From assembly GCF_901709675.1 (NCBI RefSeq), contig NC_051088.1:17206193-17270192 (forward strand): a stretch of 64,000 bases of DNA, in the 5' to 3' direction. The notes below the pieces were generated by a model that saw only the letters and a program-made list of their open reading frames with translations, had not been told where the DNA came from and did not search any database. Shown piece after piece: positions 20,409 through 34,560 of the stretch (its first letter is position 1; the number at the start of each line of letters is the position of its first letter). This DNA comes from Syngnathus acus (lineage: Eukaryota; Chordata; Actinopteri; Syngnathiformes; Syngnathidae). The translations under genes were made by a program, and so were the position numbers.

Positions 20409-23400
20409 CTTCACACTGCCGACCATTTCCTCAAAAGACTTGAATGTAGAGGAGTGTCTGGGAAGAAAAAGGATATTTTGTTCACATGAATTTGTATTTC
20501 TGTTTGCACTAAACAAAAGTACATTGACTCATATTTACCTCATAGATGGCACACTCATGGTGTGGCTCAACGTGCTGCTCATGACAAGACAACGACGGAA
20601 TTAGACAGTGATGCATTATCATTCCACGTTTAGCATAGATGGTAAAACTTACCGTGGTGGGCTTGGAAGGGGCAGAGCCCTGATTTGTTTGCAGCGTGAA
20701 CACAAAAAGCAGATGCACAAATGAGTAAGTCATTTTGTTTTACTTGACTTAAGTCAGACTTGAGTGGCCAATTTTAGGATTTGACAAGTTGTGGCTAAAA
20801 CGTATGAAAGACTCGACTTGATATTCAGAAGACTTGATACATGGCATGACTTGTTTGCTTCTGGAAGAATGGTCCTATAAACACACTCCTAAAACACCAA
20901 TATCGTGTCATCCGTGACAGAGCAACATTGCACGACTTGTGTAAGCCAAGTCATGACTTGACTGGACATGCTTAAAATTTAATGGGCTTGACATCCGCTT
21001 TTGCCACACTTATTTGGGACACGCTTGAAACTTGAAGGTTAAGGCTTGGTACTTGCGCATACAGTATGTGACTAAATTCTTATCCCTGATTATTATTACG
21101 TTGGATTGTACGGCAAATTATTGCTGAGGTTGTTTTTTCTTTTAGCTTATAGTATTTTGAGTATTAGTAGAGTAGTATTTGAACATCTGACCCCTGTTCT
21201 ACTTTCACTGGCCAATCTCTCAGATCGATATCAGCATTTTTTTCCCTGTATCTCCTGCTGCTGCTACTGTTGTAAACAGTAAATATTTGAGGGGGAACTC
21301 CAGCGTCCAACTATCCCAGCCTGGCGACAGATGGAACAACACTGCCCCCGTTTGGTATTGCATGGCTAACATGCTTGGCTAACAAATAATATCACATACG
21401 GAAAGAGGAACATGCTCTAACTTTCAAAACGCAATGAAGTATTTCTAATCACCTGCTTATTAGAATATCGTTCCGAATATATCCTGCCACTAAAAATGTA
21501 ATTTGGTTTGCACTCCTTTTGACTGCAGACTTGAAAAAGAACCCCCAGAGGCCATTTTGCCACGATTGTTGGCCCCCTACTGGTCTGTCCGTATGGCTGG
21601 ATGACTTTGCCAAAAAGTGCCAGGTGGCATTCAGAAGTCAGCTTGTACTTCACTGACCTCATTGTTAAATGCAACAGCTAACGATGACCTGTTCTTTTCT
21701 TCACCGTGACATCCCATGTAAGTCATATGTCCTGTACTTTCATGTGGCAGGTAATTGAACCACTTGTGAACAACAACAACACAATTATCTGTAATTGTGT
21801 TAATTGAACTGTATCCAAAAAATGAGTGAATCTCAAAGTATATAGTTTTGTGATTTTCTTTCCTTTTCTTTCTCTCACCTGGACATGGCCTGCATGCCGC
21901 TAATTATTTAAAACCATTATGAAAGTATCCAATGCAGGGTACCTCATCTCCGCCAGCCTTCTGGTGAGAACCACGCCCACGTTGGACAATGCAGAAGAGG
22001 TCACATGACCTGCATGAGTGAGACCTTCCTTGGTTCTCACGCATCTACAGGCAGAAGGAAGTGGCAGGAATAAGAAAAGTGTCCACTTGACACACACAAA
22101 CATAACAGAAGGCCTGCACATACGCTTTATGCTGGACCTCCCGCTAATACCGCTGCTGCTTGTACTAATTCGGGTTGCAAAGCTATTAACAGAGCACCAA
22201 TCCTATTGGACTCGGAAAATCCCATCACTTGTTCCATACAGGAAACCTTAACCTGTGAGCACTTGACAACAACAGGGAGTCCCACACACAATTAATTTTT
22301 TTCCAAGAAAAACATGTCGAAGAAAACACTCACACGTTGGAGTTGTTGATGTCATCCAGAACTGCAGAAGCTGAGAGATATCTGTAAAGAAACTAACATG
22401 TTGACACATCCTATCACTAATCAGAGGGTATTTCCAGGTTATATAATCATGAGCGGATAGTGTATGAGTAGCGTGCAAACGGTGATCCAATTGTTGAAAA
22501 CATGCAATGAGTGTACTCACGGGGAGGAGGTCTGCACGTCCTGCCAGCCTTTGGACAGGCTCTCCTTGAGGTTAGTGAGAGGGCCCATACCCAGCTGCCT
22601 CCTGATATCTGCAGCGGACCTTTCTTTGGTCAGTAGCACCTGCCTGAGAGTCTGAATTTCCTCCTCCATCTAATCACAAAAATGCAGCAAAATGGGTTCA
22701 GTGTAGATGCGGCGAGTTTGACGACACTATTCTTTTACTGATAGGTTTAAGGAGGGGGTCAAGAACCCAACCAGGAGTATCTTCAGATTTGGATAAAGAA
22801 GATAAAAAAGTCATATGAGCTATGTGGGGTCTCACCTTGGCAAGTTCGAACCTTAAATTGTCCTTGTCCTCGTCGCTTAACTGTGCAGGGGGACATCCAT
22901 TCCCTGGCATGCTGGAGAAGAAACTCGGGGATGAAGTCTCGCCAAAACCTTTAGAAGAATTATAGAAAGTCTGAGTTGAAGCAATTTTGCGTGTCATCAT
23001 GTCGAGTGGTCTGCTCATTCTTTCTGGTGAAATCACAAACAAACTTTAAAAATGGTTTGTTGCACAATAGGCTGCAGTCTTGTTTACATTTCAGATGCAT
23101 GTTATATTTTTTATGTTGTACAAATTTTGAAATCTGTTGAGGGGCTGTTGGTGTGACTTTCTATAAGTTTGGTTGTGAATTGACGCTACAATTAATTTTC
23201 CTTGATAGTGTGTAACGATGACACATTTCAGCCGTACTTAATTGACAGTTTTTGCTTGTATTCTCTACATTTGGTTATAGTACATTTTGGATGTACTTGC
23301 ACTGAGATAGATCCAATGCACACAGAGCTGTCCGCAGTTTTGAACTCAATGCGAGTTGTGGCTAGTGGCTAATGCTACCAGTTGCACACAATGCACACAA

Positions 23401-23525
23401 TGTTAGCTGAGGGAGATAGAAAAAGATAACTATATTCATAAAACTATATTCAATTGGTCATAAATTAGCATATGTGTCAAAAGACATCAAGCAACAAGGC
23501 GCTCTTTCTTACCCGGTCGGCTCAT
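20409..23525 (-). CDS. tpd52l2: Tumor protein D52-like 2 (3' end not located)
   Basis: Eight minus-strand coding exons join in phase: 23513-23525, 22836-23023, 22521-22669, 22334-22381, 21943-22044, 20653-20679, 20539-20574 and 20409-20457. They encode about 204 residues. The start is MSRPERMSRP. LSDEDKDNLRFELAK then runs into the coiled coil EEEIQTLRQVLLTKERSAAD, followed by LSKGWQDVQ. The THAGHVTSSALSNVGVVLTR block and STFKSFEEMVGSVK are D52-family hallmarks. D52 proteins form coiled-coil dimers and act in vesicle trafficking and lipid-droplet biology. The alternatively used short exons at 20653-20679 and 20539-20574 match the family's known splice variability. The terminal exon after VGSVK was not found. 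Position beside dnajc5 favours tpd52l2 over tpd52 and tpd52l1. Confidence 0.88.
20740..21060. repeat. CTTGA-rich degenerate repeat in a tpd52l2 intron
   Basis: The words GACTTGA, ACTTGAC and TGACTTG recur in both orientations through the interval. It looks like a decayed minisatellite. Nothing else is seen in it. Confidence 0.4.
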
Positions 23526-24142
23526 GGCTTCGGAAGAGGCTCGACTGTGACTGTTTACATTCAATCAGCTCAAGTGAGATGCGCAACACGCGCACACGCA
23601 CGGGAACACTTAAGGTATTAATGGCAATAGATTTAACACACCCACATGCGCGACACGCACACTGACGTCATATAAGTGAGTCAAAAGTTAGAAAAAAGTG
23701 GGAGTCGCTGATGATGTAGGGGTACACTTGCCTGTCTTGTGTGCCAAAACCGTGAGTTGAATTTCCGCATATGACGTGCGCGCGCGTGCGTGTGAGCGTG
23801 CGTACGCGTGCATGTATGTGTGCGTCCCAAAAGTAAAATTATCAATATGCAATGTCCATCAGAGGTTTACAATAATTAAAAAAATTCAAAGGTGAAAATG
23901 TGTTTTGTTTTGTTTTTTTTAAACGTGGCAATTTTGGGAATGTTGAAAATCCTCCCCAATGTAAATGTGAACTGTTGAATGTGCCATTAAGAATGAATTG
24001 TGAAAATTTTGCCGAAAATGTGTGAATATTCCACAAACAGTGAATTAAAGTGAACAACTAAACTATCTTTTCTTGTGAGTTAAATGTGCATAGCATGCAT
24101 AAAACAATGAAAGAATGAATTCCATCCCAATGTTTCGGAACA

Positions 24143-24148
24143 TTTATT
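24143..24148 (-). terminator. dnajc5: Candidate dnajc5 poly(A) signal
   Basis: This is the first AATAAA on the minus strand found downstream of the dnajc5 stop codon (25925). It would give a 3' UTR of about 1.8 kb. Long 3' UTRs are usual for this gene, but usage is inferred. Confidence 0.35.
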
Positions 24149-24816
24149 CACCAACAGCAAATTGAGATCAGTGATCCACATGTTTTCTTCCAGACACACG
24201 ATAACCATGCTACAACATAAATGTTTCTTGTACTTTACTGTTTTGAGGCGGCCTGTATGCACAACCAACCTGAAGTCCGTTATAAGTCTCCTCGCACAAT
24301 TGAATGGTTACAATACAACACTGCACCAGTTAAAATGAATTTCCACCACAAAGTATAACATAAATTAACCTCAGTGGATTTGTCATAAAACCAATTCACT
24401 ATAGTTGCACTCAATACTGTCCTCTTTTGCCGGAGTCATTTTTCAAACACGGATCTGTTGTATTTTTTGTTTCCATTTCTTTAAGTGCATTCAACTTACA
24501 ACATGTACAGTAGCATCTTCTCAATGGAAAAGCCATGGGACGGGCACTACAGTATGTTTCATCAAGGGGTTACAGGAAACATCATACGAAACATCCATAC
24601 TGTTAATAGCAGAGGTTGGACAGTCGCACGCAGCTCAGCGCTTGTAAACCATCGAAAACCGTATCGAGCCGAGTGGCAAATGGAAAACTTACAGTACCGT
24701 GCGGGATTTGCATATGTGTGGCCATTCATGCAAATCCAAACGATGCAAGTGTGTCAAAACGAAATTCTGGTGGAGATACCGGATCACTGACTGTGCAGAT
24801 TTAAAGGCGTAGAGGA

Positions 24817-25166
24817 GCAACAACTCTATTGACAACTAATCGATTATCAAATTAATCGACAACTATTTTGATAATCGATTAATCGTTTCGAGAACTTGTT
24901 TAACTGAAACTAGACTAAAATCTTGGAATTTCAGCCTCTCATCGGTAAATTTCTGTTTTCCTCCATGAAAACAGACTGATTATCAAAATAAGATATTTGC
25001 TAACCCATGCTTTTAGGATGGAAAACAAAGATCAATAATTTTGCTGATTTTCTGACAAATATTACAGACCAAATCAGAAACTGAATTATTACCTTCATTG
25101 TCAAATTGAGTCACTTTGGGTGGAATTTATAGATTTTCTTTATCCGATTAATAGTTGCAGCCCTAA
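24817..25166. mobile_element. Interspersed teleost repeat with ATTAATCG-rich end
   Basis: Starts with several overlapping AATCGATTA words and ends GATTAATAGTTGCAGCCCTA, a wording typical of a common fish DNA repeat. It lies in the presumed dnajc5 3' UTR or flank. Similar but weaker stretches occur near 43960-44140 and 57220-57330. There is no coding capacity. Confidence 0.5.
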
Positions 25167-25228
25167 AAACAAATCAACAATGATCACAGATATCACACTT
25201 CCAAACACATGAACTTCAAAACAAAAGG

Positions 25229-25282
25229 AACAATTATATTCCTCTCAAAACAAGATGAACAATTATATTCCTCTCAAAACAA
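25229..25282. repeat. 27-bp tandem duplication
   Basis: AACAATTATATTCCTCTCAA occurs twice in direct succession, first near 25229 and again near 25258. Confidence 0.85.
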
Positions 25283-25924
25283 TAAAAAAAATTAAGCGGT
25301 TGCGGCCATCGGAATTACCGCGCAACAAGATAAATGTAATGTTCTTCCTGACACATGACCTTCTCTTCCAATCTTTCTGTAAAAACAAAAGACAGTCTGC
25401 TGATATGACAACATTCCTCTCAGGCATAGAGGACAAAGTGACCCGGACACTGTGAAGCAACTATCAAATAAATGAGAGTGAATTCACGACGGCAGCCACA
25501 TTTTTTCCGCTGCTTGACAATCGGTTTGTAAGCCCAATGCCACGGAGAGCCACACCGCTCTCAAATCGCACTCCGTACTCACGTAGACATAATTGCACGG
25601 AGAGAGTCAAAATGTTGCCAGAGAGGAATTATGCTGCATGCTACACAACAACACACAATGCGGGATTAGTGGGACGCGGGGAGGAATTAGAAAAGAAATG
25701 AAAATATGATTTCTTGTCATACTCTGGGCAAATAAATAGGGAGTTTGGGGACGGGAGGGGGTGTAAGGGATGAGTAGTTCCTTTGATGGACCATGCTGAC
25801 TAGTCCCTGTCCTCTGCATGGGCCTTCCTTGTGAAAGATGGACTCTTTCCCGTCATGGAGGTGGCGCAGGGGAGCAGGTGGGACAGAGGTGAGGAGGGAC
25901 AGACGGACGGACGGGTGCGGCCGC

Positions 25925-27609
25925 TTAGTTGAAGCCGGTGTCGGTGTGGTAAGAGTAGTGGCCGTCCGACGTCAGCTGGGTGGTCTCTGTGGCTGTGGGC
26001 TGAAGCATGATGGGCTCGCCTCCCACCTCTGCCGGAGACACCAGAAGAAGGGGCGTTGAAATGTTTGGGAACTCTTTCTTTTTAAACATAAAATTAACAA
26101 ATACAACATGTATAGTACAAAAAACTAATATTAAAACTACAAAAAATAAAGTAAATCAAATATTTTTGGGGAAAAGTACAAAGTAACAAACCCTTCCCCC
26201 CCAGAAAACATTAAAAGACAAATTAAAAATCCCGTGACGGTATTAAAGGAGAACTCTGAGTACTGCCAGCCAATGCAGGTTTTTTTTTTTCTTCTGGGAC
26301 AATTGAGGATTGAGTGGTCTGGTCTAAGTAAACACTGCCCTCTGCTGTCAACTTGCGGTGATTAAATGCTATATTAGTACTTTTCATTTGTTTCTCAAGA
26401 TTTGTAAAATTGCAGAAACAAAGCAGGCAGGCCTTAAAATGTGTGACTGCAGTGCCATTTTGGTTGCTGCAATTTGAAAGACAATCGACCGAAGATTATT
26501 GCTTTTATTTTTGCTGAAACACATCATGTTTAAACGAGTTTTTTTTGTTGACAATAATAGAATAATACATTGCATCTTCTAGAAACTAGTCATTTCTAAT
26601 GTGACTATTTTACAAACAATAATCATATTATGTTACTTATCTAGTCACTATGCGTTGCTATTGCGGCTAGAATGAGTCACATGGACCCCAGCTTGGCCCT
26701 AGCTATTGGCAAGGGAAATTTGCAAATAATTGATGCTCATTATAATTGCCCTGGAAAAAACAAACTTGAATAAGCAGGTGATCAGGTAAAAAAAATAAAA
26801 ATAAAAGAAAAGACATCAGGGATTGCAGGTTCTAGTTTACTGTATACTGTAAAAGCCTACGAAAAAAGGTGACTGTAAAGCGTAGGCCTCTTGCCACACA
26901 GCGAATAAAAAGTTAAAAGGTGCGCGTTGTTCTCACCTCTCTCATCAGATTGCAACTGGGCTTCCAGGTCCTCCGGGGACACGTAAAAATCCTGTTCCTG
27001 GCCCTCCCGAGGCCGAGGTTTACATCTTCCGCAGCAGCAGTTGCAGCAGCAGCACAGGCAGCAGCAGAAGTAGCAGCCAGTGGCCAGGCCGCAAAACACA
27101 AACAGCGCCTGCAAAAGAGTTCCAGTTTGATGGCCGGCGCGCACGCGTGCACACAAAAGAAAAGAAAAGAAAAAAAAGACAATGTTTGCTTTGCATCCGA
27201 GCTTACCTTTGCCCACCAGCTGGAAAGGACAAAATAAGTGTTGACGTTCTCCTCTCCAAACTGCTCAGCCACGTACAGTCCCAACGAGCCGTATTTGTCG
27301 TAAATGTTGCGCTTCGTGGGATCATTGAGAATGGCGTGGGCATTGTTTATCTCCTTGAACTTATCTGCCGCTTCTGGATTGTCAGGATTCTTGTCCGGGT
27401 GAAACTTCAAAGCCAGTTTCCTGCGGGGAACACAACCAATTCATACATCTATCCAATTTGAAAATTATGATTTTTTTATTTTTTTTTATTTGCTCTCACC
27501 TGTAGGATCGCTTGATGTCATCATTCGTGGCAAGTTTTTCCACTCCAAGCACATGGTAGAGAGACTCACCAGCAGTGGACAGAGAGCGCTGCCTCTGATG
27601 CTCAGCCAT
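25925..27609 (-). CDS. dnajc5: DnaJ homolog subfamily C member 5 (cysteine string protein alpha)
   Basis: Four coding exons: 27500-27609, 27207-27420, 26937-27108 and 25925-26028, giving 199 residues (human 198). The J domain spans about residues 15-85 with the HPD motif at 44-46, which stimulates Hsc70 ATPase. The linker ends in [13 protein letters not shown] string of 13 cysteines follows at 114-137, palmitoylated in the family for anchoring to synaptic vesicles. The [16 protein letters not shown] block and a C-terminus ending SYHTDTGFN complete it. CSP-alpha works with Hsc70 and SGT as a presynaptic chaperone for SNAP-25. The residue after CGL is Ala where mammals have a second Leu. All joins are GT-AG and in phase. 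Confidence 0.97.
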
Positions 27610-27691
27610 GATGCCTCACGTCCACAGGCTGGAAACACACGCAAACAACTATATGTTGTAAATCATGGATCGTTATCCACGATATGGTCAC

Positions 27692-27735
27692 ATGCGAGCT
27701 GGATCCTGTCCCAGTTGACTTGAGGCAAGAGGCAA
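27692..27735. repeat. SINE tail fragment in dnajc5 intron
   Basis: GAGCTGGATCCTGTCCCAGT followed by TGACTTGAGGCAAGAGGC resembles the 3' part of the common teleost tRNA-derived SINE ('gagctggagcctatcccagctgacttcgggcgagaggc'). Recognised from memory only. Confidence 0.5.
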
Positions 27736-29454
27736 TAGACAAGTGATTCCCAATCATTGAGCCATTAGAGACCATCAGGCGCACCATGGGAAATGATCCA
27801 ATTATAATCCATTGATCTGAAAATTATAATTAACTACAAGTAATGTCTGTCTTAATGTCTATCCTTGTTCCACTACCTGTGCCAGCAAACATATGGTGAT
27901 AGGGAGGACTATTACATTTTCTCTCACTAGATGGATGAAGGTCCAATCATTCTACCTGTTGCCATTTATACAACAGACGTTTTACAGTATTACAAGATTT
28001 TACAGTTAGTAGGTAGTAGATACGGTAAATTCTATGAGATAAAAAATGAGTCTAGACTACCATTTTTTTCAGTGTACAGCAGATCATTTTTGTGACATTC
28101 TCATTGGTGCAGGAGTTTTTAACTGTACATATCATTTGTATTGCAGACTCATGTAGTCATTTTTTAAACTGAACACATATAAAGTTTTATTGCAGACTCA
28201 TGTAGTCATTTGCGTGAGAATGCACAAAAAAACAGTAGGTCCTAAATTTCAAATCATTTCACACCCCCGAACATACATTGCAATGTGTCTACGGAACTGT
28301 GGTTTACACAACTGCAAGTCAATGGTCGAGCCTTATTTGATAGTCTACCACCACTAGTTAGAATGACTTGTAATCCCACAACAACCACGAATTAGAATGA
28401 ATTGTAATCCCTCAACAGGTGGTCAAGGCTAGACACAGCCACCTTAAATCGCACTTTAAACCGCTAAAGCACATTTCTACACGAGCTACCAATGACCACA
28501 AGGTCCAGGAACTAACAACTAACCAACAACTAATTGATTATCTAATTATTTACATGATCCACTGTTTATTATAATAACAATTTTGAGAAATGATAGTCAT
28601 TTTTCTATTTAATGTGTAGTATGAAGAAAAAACAAGCGCTACAATCTTCACGATGCACTGCAGGCCATTTTAGGAGACGATAGTACTTGGGTAGGAAACT
28701 CTGATTCAAATGATCAGCTCATCAGCAAGCTCTGAAGACGCTTGATACCGTTAGAGGGATGTGATGCTAGGCTAGACCTCTTTATAAGCCCAATAATGAA
28801 GACAGGGAGTGTTGCAAATCAAGTGAGTCAGGTGAGCAATTCAAATCAAATACAACAGATAATGGACCAAGACCAGACGTGAATTCAGGGCAGCAAAATA
28901 CATCTGCCCTTGATGCAAGCATCGCAAGGTGCAAGTACCACCTAAGGTCACGAAGGGGGTGCATCTACTTATGACACACCATCACGTTAGGTCTGTTCCT
29001 GTAACTATGCGGAATCCGAATCCCACTAAAACAGAGGGACTTCCAGGCAGATGTTACCTCCAGCCCTATTTTTTGGCAGGCAAAAAGAAGGCGCCCATAA
29101 AGCTCCACCACCACCACCCAAAAGGGTTCTTCTTGTTGGGTGATGTTCACACTGACCATTTTGATACTTTTAAAAACATAATGATTACAATCTTATTCTC
29201 TTTGAGCAATTAATACTTATAATAATAAATATATCAGTTATTTAAATATATGTATCATATTTATTTATTCATACATACAGTACATGACATGATATACTGC
29301 ATTATGAAGTCAAAACTTTGGATATGGCCAACTTTGGTAGGTCTTGAAGACTTGTAGATGAATAATACTTTCCACAGTTGCTTAGTTGCATCCTCTTGCC
29401 TTAGGCCTCTGTCAATCATCTGTCCTGCACCAGACTGAAGACTTGTGTTACCTT

Positions 29455-29545
29455 TGAGAATAATTGTCAATTTTTGTCTATGTGAAGCCCTTTGAGACTG
29501 CTTGTGATTTAGGGCTATACAAATAAACTTGACTTGACCATGCAG
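29455..29545 (+). repeat. Retroposon tail fragment in dnajc5 intron
   Basis: GTGAAGCCCTTTGAGACTGC followed by TTGTGATTTAGGGCTATACA and AAATAAACTTGACTTGA is a wording seen at the 3' end of many teleost retroposon copies. A weaker relative lies at about 35520-35565. The class cannot be fixed without a search. Confidence 0.5.
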
Positions 29546-30343
29546 ATGCAGAAGTGGATTGTGTTTAACCCATATTATCCACCAACAAAATTCCAGCAAG
29601 CAAATGTTGAGAGGCTAGCAACTCGAGGAAACCATGAGCCACAGTGGCTGATGGGAAAAAAAAGTTCATCCTCAAAGCAAAGGTAAAACTAGGTTCTTCA
29701 GTGCAGTGGTCACCAAGCAGCTCGTGGAACATTTGATGCTGGCAGCGCAGATAGACTGGGATTTTTTTGTCTTTTTCATTTTTAGCTGAATATATAGACC
29801 CATACATTACAAAAGGTTTCCAAGTTTTCGAGATGAAATGGTGCTGACTGTAGGGCAGCAGCTGGCCCTGTTCTGCCTTGCACTGCTCGGCCAAGCTCTG
29901 CAGAGTCAAAGGGGGCCAGTGGTGGATTTATGACACACTCCCGCAGTGCATTTCTTACAATCACTCGTTCACTCGCATTCGAACACGCTTCACTTGTCCC
30001 AACGGCCTCCTGGTCGGCGTTACTTCAACATAAAACAGACGACGGATTACGAAAAATAAGTAGTCATCTCGATACAAACGGCGCAGGCCGCAGCAGCTTT
30101 GTCAAGACGGCAACAAAAACCCGACAGATTGCGATCAAAATGTCAACGAGTGGGATTAAACGTCGCAAGGAATAATAATCTCCGCGCATCATCGTCGTCA
30201 TCATCATCATCATCAGCAGCATCCATGTTGGTTCATCCGGGCCTGCTGAGGATGCGAGGCACGGCCGTTGATTTTGCGAAGGGCGCGCGCCGTCGTGTTT
30301 TTGCAAAGGCAAAAAGGTCGAAACGGAAAGAAAGAAGACTCAC

Positions 30344-30560
30344 CTTCCACGAAACCAAAGTGTGAGAAGGACAACCAGCGGTGGTCGGGTATCGACGAAG
30401 GAAATACGGTCGGTGTCTCGTGACTATGGCTGCATCTCTACGCGGATTTTCAGTGTGTGTGTGTGGCTCCTATTCCAACCATGGACAGCTGCAGCAGAAC
30501 GTTGGCCCCGCCCCTTACGTTGAACGACGTAACGTGCGCGCTCACGGTGAACGATGCGGG
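30344..30560 (-). promoter_or_regulatory. dnajc5: dnajc5 5' non-coding exon and CpG-rich promoter
   Basis: A good splice donor on the minus strand (GGAAG then GTGAGTC, exon end at 30344) is preceded by CpG-rich sequence. That sequence includes GCCCCGCCCC (GC box, minus and plus readings) and ACGACGTAACGTGCGCG near 30520-30540. The exon would be spliced to the coding exon starting at 27609 plus its leader. The exact transcription start is not visible. Confidence 0.5.
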
Positions 30561-30599
30561 AGGCGGAAGCGTGCGCGTAGAGAGACGTGACAGTAACTG

Positions 30600-31767
30600 G
30601 ACTGAAGTTTAACAGTAGTCTTAATACGCAACTCAACTTTATTCGTAGATCACTTAAAATGAACCTATAGAACTCACTTCGGCAACTTTATGTCACGAAG
30701 ATGTCACCATGAAATGACACCGTATTAACAAACTGTGAATAGTCTTATCAAATAGGTGAGATTTTGACTAACGGAGGATTAGGCTCCCCAAAGGTCCAAG
30801 AATAGGCAAACTTACTAATATTCAGGGTTTCGCCTATTACTGTAATTATAATAATAATTATTATTATCAAAATTAAAGAAAATAAAGCAAAGACGACATA
30901 AGATGAGAAAATAAGAAAAATCGCTACCTAAGCTTGTTCCTGAATTGTCAACCAACAGGCCATCTGGGAAACTAAAATAAGAAATAATATGACAAAATGT
31001 AGTCATCCCTAGTGTTTTCAGGTTAACGAATTGTTGAGTATGTCTTCAAACTAAAAACTGCATAATTTCTTTTGCCAGATTACTTTTCACCCATTTTATA
31101 GATATATTCGTAATTAATGTTGACATCATACTGAAAGTGTAAATTTTTAATTTCTCTAATCAATTATTGATGCTTGTGGTAACATGTCAACAATGAATGT
31201 TTTTTTTAAACTAGAACTCCACACGTTGCCTTGCCTCGGCAACCGTGACGTCATGGTGTCCACCAATGGCTGAGCTCACGGGAATGACGTAGGTTTCTAT
31301 CGCGAGGATATCACGTTAGCTTGTCTCATTAGCAGGCCGCCGGCGAAAGCTTCATTTGGCCCGCTCTTGTGCTTTACAGATGTTTTCCTTTCGGAGAAAC
31401 TAACCACTTGACACCTCCCTCGCGTCTACAAAAAAGGAAATAAACACCGGAGCTCGCGTTGGACGGTAGGTTCCCGGGTAAAAGCGAGCTAACTAGCCGG
31501 GCTGTCTACTGCCTGCCTTGGTTGAAGAAATGAGGAAATGGGTTTGTTTTGGGATACGCGCTGGATGTTTACACTAGTTCAGCAATCGAAATCTCTCACC
31601 AACCTTCAAAATTCGTTTTATCTCGTCATCATTCCTCATTTGTTATTTTCCCACCCTTCTTATATCCAGCACGTAACATTTTTCTCCTCCGCTGTCCGTT
31701 CAGTGATGCTGTAGGTACTTGAAGCGGCCAAACTGTGTCAGTCTTGCTCCCGTCTCCCGGTTTGAGG
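30600..31767 (+). promoter_or_regulatory. gid8: gid8 promoter and 5' leader region
   Basis: The first 600 bases are AT-rich with no feature. From 31220 the sequence becomes CpG-rich. An RFX-like X-box (TTGCCTCGGCAA, 31231-31242) is followed by a perfect cAMP-response element TGACGTCA at 31246-31253. The leader may be spliced, with donor candidates near 31468, before the coding start at 31768. dnajc5 lies head-to-head about 0.8 kb away, so some control elements could be shared. Confidence 0.5.
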
Positions 31768-33133
<1,366 letters not shown>

Positions 33134-34560
33134 ACCCATCCGCAAAACCTTGCTGTCTTTTACGGGCCCCTTAATTTATGATCAACCGCGTGGCTGTTGC
33201 AACTGGATAGTGTGCTAAACTAGATTTTTGGTAAGGTTTCTTGGCTGAACTTGGTCATTTTGACTCTGTTGCATTCAAGCCATACAAGTTACCATGGAGA
33301 TATGCAGTGGTGCCTTGAAATAAGAGTAACCCAGCAGAATATTTCTTTTTTTTTTTTTTTTTTTTGCTTTGACTTGTTAGTAAAATTTGCAATGGGGGAA
33401 GATGAGTTGTCTTGAGGGTAGACACAACATGAATTAGTCTTATCTCAAGGCACCAGTTGTTACGGTTTTCCGTGACATCTGATTTAAAACTTAATTTCTG
33501 CCATATAGAGCTTATTACGTTGTGTGGCTCACTATTGCTGCATTAATCGTTCCTAAAAAATAATGGAATCAATTTAAAAAACACGAATCTGGCCTTGACC
33601 TAGTTTCCACGGTAACATGTTGCTTGTTGTGTAAAAAGTCATGGCTACGTTCAACCAGAATAGCCAAAAATGGCTTACCCTGCTATTTAGATTTGTGCAA
33701 CAGCGCATATAATGTATGTGTAAAAAAACAAAAAAACTATAATGCTCAATTTGTTTTTAATGTGACATCAATAAGAGATGATACTGTAAATTGCTGTACT
33801 ATTTACAAAGTAACATTTAAATACAGACGCTGGGTTTTTAGACTAATGTTGATGTCAACAAATACAAGTTGCTATTTTATACATTTCTCAAAGGCCTTGA
33901 GTCTGTAGTATTTATTGTGTCAGTTGTCTGCATCGCTGGAAAGGGATTCGATTGGCACGAAACTGGAATGAGCAGCCTGAAAGAACAGGAAACGGGTGAA
34001 AAGTGTGAACGTTTAAACCAGGGACGTCTTTGGAACTGTGGAACTAGTTTGACAAACCCTGAATGAAACAGACCAGCAAAGATATTTTAGATTGAGCCTG
34101 TGTGCGTCGAATCAAAATGTATTTATAAATATAGAAAGTCTAACTGAATATTTGTGACTCATTGTTTTAACTGTGTTTCCGTTGAATGTGATTTATGGAG
34201 AGTTTGGGTCATCTGTAACAATCAACTGTAACATTTCCAGTCTATCAATTGTGCTCCGCCAACCCACTTTCCCCCCCCCCCCCCCCTTTTCTTTTTTTTT
34301 TTTTTTTTTCTTTACTTCATGCACATGTCTTTTATTCAAAACAGGCACTTGTGCCTTGTTTCTTTTGGTTTGGTTTGTTTACTTCTAAGGAAGCCAGATT
34401 TGCTGCTAGTTGTCCATCCTTGAAGTTTTTGACCACGTTTTGTCTTTTTGCAGAGACTTGCTCTGACATTTGCGAGACATCAGATGCTCGCGTCCCTTTT
34501 ATTAATCGACATTTCTAAAAGCAGATTTGCAAATAAACATAACTTTTGCGAAGTATTTCT
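33134..34560 (+). other. gid8: gid8 3' UTR and flank
   Basis: No coding exon. A T-rich run at 33345-33364 and a C14/T20 run at 34270-34310 are present. AATAAA at 34532-34537 is a candidate end of the gid8 transcript. Small open frames here have no domain. Confidence 0.45.

Noticed and set aside
19976-20604. Plus-strand open frames of 125 and 146 residues
   Set aside because: They run over true minus-strand tpd52l2 exons and old repeat sequence; no domain is recognisable.
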